17,519 bases of DNA from CAZABG01 sp964460985. Its GTDB lineage: Bacteria > Chlamydiota > Chlamydiia > Chlamydiales > Parachlamydiaceae. Below, one piece after another: positions 16,717-17,519 of the stretch. The notes beneath the pieces are model-generated. The model made no database searches. It was not told the DNA's origin and worked only from the letters and a program-made list of their open reading frames with translations. The stretch lies in assembly GCA_964460985.1 (NCBI GenBank), contig CAYWQX010000043.1, forward strand, positions 1 through 17,519, written 5' to 3'. Position numbers and translations under genes: made by a program. How positions within the stretch are numbered: the stretch's first letter is position 1; each line of letters opens with the position of its first letter.

Positions 16717-16743
16717 AAAGCCTTTTTTAAGATTAAAGGCTTT
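16717..16743 (-). repeat. Perfect 9-bp inverted repeat between sctG and sctI
   Basis: AAAGCCTTT and AAAGGCTTT are exact reverse complements separated by nine bases, in the 70-base gap after sctG. On the minus strand no uridine run follows, so it is better read as an RNA-processing, attenuation or stabilising hairpin than a simple terminator. Confidence 0.6.
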
Positions 16744-16756
16744 CAGCTTAGCTTCT

Positions 16757-17206
16757 TTACTCTTCATCCTTTTGGGAGTGAGAGAAGAAAGGAGCTTTGC
16801 TTTCTTTGTTTAGATCCTTTTCAGCCCATTCAAGAGAGATTTTTCCCAGACTCTTAATAGTCGGGTCATCGGTTTTGCCCATGGCCTCCTGAATAATTTT
16901 CTCTCCCTTTTTTCTTTTGGGTTTATTCAAAAGAAAACAGATGCCGAGAAATGTTTGGGCCAAGTGATTGTTGGGCTCTTTTTCAAGAACCTCTTCAAAA
17001 ATCTTGGTCGCCTGCTTGATTTCAAGCTTATTCAAGGCGATGTAACCGAGCCCTATCTGGGGAGCTACATTACCGGGAGATATCATTTGCGCCGCATTGA
17101 AAATGCGGGTTGCAGAGAGTTCATCAAGCTGTTTAACAGCTACAAAACCCGCCTCTATTAAGAGAGCGAAGTCGCTTTTGAAGTCTTCTTGCAATTCCTG
17201 ATACAT
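16757..17206 (-). CDS. sctG: T3SS needle chaperone SctG (CdsG), TPR protein
   Basis: A 149-residue soluble protein with TPR-like helical repeats: LSATRIFNAAQMISPGNVAP, then IGLGYIALNKLEIKQATKIF, then LAQTFLGICFLLNKPKRKKG. SctG proteins, with SctE, keep the SctF needle subunit monomeric in the cytosol until export. Position directly after sctF and the length match chlamydial CdsG (CT667). The final 25 residues are polar and acidic. An AAGAGG ribosome-binding site lies just before the ATG. A partner of the CdsE type is not seen in this window and would be expected on the other side of sctF. Confidence 0.88.
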   Translation of the reverse strand: MYQELQEDFKSDFALLIEAGFVAVKQLDELSATRIFNAAQMISPGNVAPQIGLGYIALNKLEIKQATKIFEEVLEKEPNNHLAQTFLGICFLLNKPKRKKGEKIIQEAMGKTDDPTIKSLGKISLEWAEKDLNKESKAPFFSHSQKDEE

Positions 17207-17232
17207 AGCATCCTCTTAAAAGGGTAAACTGT

Positions 17233-17270
17233 GGCAGTAAGTCCGGTTTTTTTAAACCTAACATACTGCC
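17233..17270 (-). repeat. Inverted repeat between sctF and sctG
   Basis: GGCAGTA (17233-17239) and TACTGCC (17264-17270) form a 7-bp stem. Inside it GGTTT (17245-17249) can pair with AAACC (17254-17258). It fills much of the 77-base gap between needle and chaperone genes. Four U residues follow about ten bases after the stem in the mRNA, so it could act as a partial terminator or stabiliser of the sctF message. Confidence 0.5.
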
Positions 17271-17283
17271 AAGTTGTCGTAAA

Positions 17284-17519
17284 TTATCCTTTAACGTTCT
17301 GTGCCATTCTCTGAATAGCAGAGTTTGAAGCAGATACAACCGATGTGCTCATCTCAGAGAGCTGAGATAAGTGGTTCATTAACATCTGCATCTCAAACAT
17401 ATCGCCGATCGAGATAGCTGATCGTCTGTTTTTAATTTCGAGTAATTTAGTTTTAGCAGATGCGGTTGCATCGTTAATGACTTTAAATAAGTCCTGTACG
17501 CTAAAGGCTGACTGGATAT
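17284..17519 (-). CDS. sctF: T3SS needle subunit SctF (CdsF), start outside the window
   Basis: The open frame from the right edge to the TAA at 17286-17284 gives 77 residues, nearly the whole of a needle protein of about 80-85 residues; only the first few residues lie beyond the edge. The C-terminal half (ISIGDMFEMQMLMNHLSQ, then LSEMSTSVVSASNSAIQR) is the highly conserved part of chlamydial CdsF (CT666). Two helices and a short polar turn are visible, as in SctF/MxiH. SctF polymerises into the hollow needle. No promoter is visible because the upstream region is outside the window. The downstream gap contains an inverted repeat that could set needle against chaperone expression. Confidence 0.92.
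   Translation of the reverse strand, partial: IQSAFSVQDLFKVINDATASAKTKLLEIKNRRSAISIGDMFEMQMLMNHLSQLSEMSTSVVSASNSAIQRMAQNVKG

Noticed and set aside
1..17519. CRISPR arrays, insertion sequences, tRNA or rRNA genes
   Set aside because: No regularly spaced repeats, transposase motifs, terminal inverted repeats or tRNA-like cloverleafs were found on reading through either strand.

Overview
The window comes from a member of the Chlamydiae, most likely one of the environmental, amoeba-associated families (Waddlia, Simkania or Parachlamydia-like) rather than Chlamydia itself. The main evidence is the minus-strand block from 17519 down to about 8055. It reproduces the chlamydial type III secretion (T3SS) cluster that carries a Ser/Thr kinase gene: sctF (needle), sctG (needle chaperone), sctI (inner rod), sctN (ATPase), sctO (stalk), sctP (needle-length control), sctQ (C-ring), pkn5 (kinase) and sctC (secretin). 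In Chlamydia this corresponds to CT666-CT674. The species assignment is an inference from gene order and protein motifs; no database was searched.

Layout. Positions 1-317 hold the 5' part of an unidentified minus-strand gene that runs off the left edge. Its start overlaps that of a plus-strand pair: a small coiled-coil protein (309-614) and a TerC-family membrane protein (639-1535). Tail-to-tail with terC is der (1532-2869, minus), a ribosome-assembly GTPase. A SulP anion transporter with a STAS domain (2915-4681, plus) diverges from der and converges on a 680-residue protein of unknown function (4685-6727, minus). That protein has a Ser-rich N-terminus and a C-terminal His...CSE arrangement suggestive of a permuted NlpC/P60-like cysteine hydrolase. 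Next come two translationally overlapping envelope genes (6784-8107, minus): a YidD-like protein with a signal peptide but without the family's cysteines, and a TPR lipoprotein. The T3SS cluster occupies the rest.

How the genes fit together. From sctN to pkn5 the genes are spaced by 15 bases or less, or overlap, so they are probably one translationally coupled mRNA encoding the ATPase-stalk-C-ring sorting platform. sctF, sctG and sctI are separated by 70-77 base gaps that contain inverted repeats, a plausible place to set different amounts of needle, chaperone and rod. The lipoprotein and YidD-like genes follow sctC directly and may be co-transcribed with it.

Main anomaly: sctC is split by a frameshift at a run of ten G (ten C on the + strand, 8461-8470). 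The missing secretin C-terminus is intact in another frame immediately downstream, so either one extra G or two fewer would restore a protein of about 833 residues. This is either a homopolymer sequencing error or a slippage or phase-variation switch on the outer-membrane pore of the secretion system.
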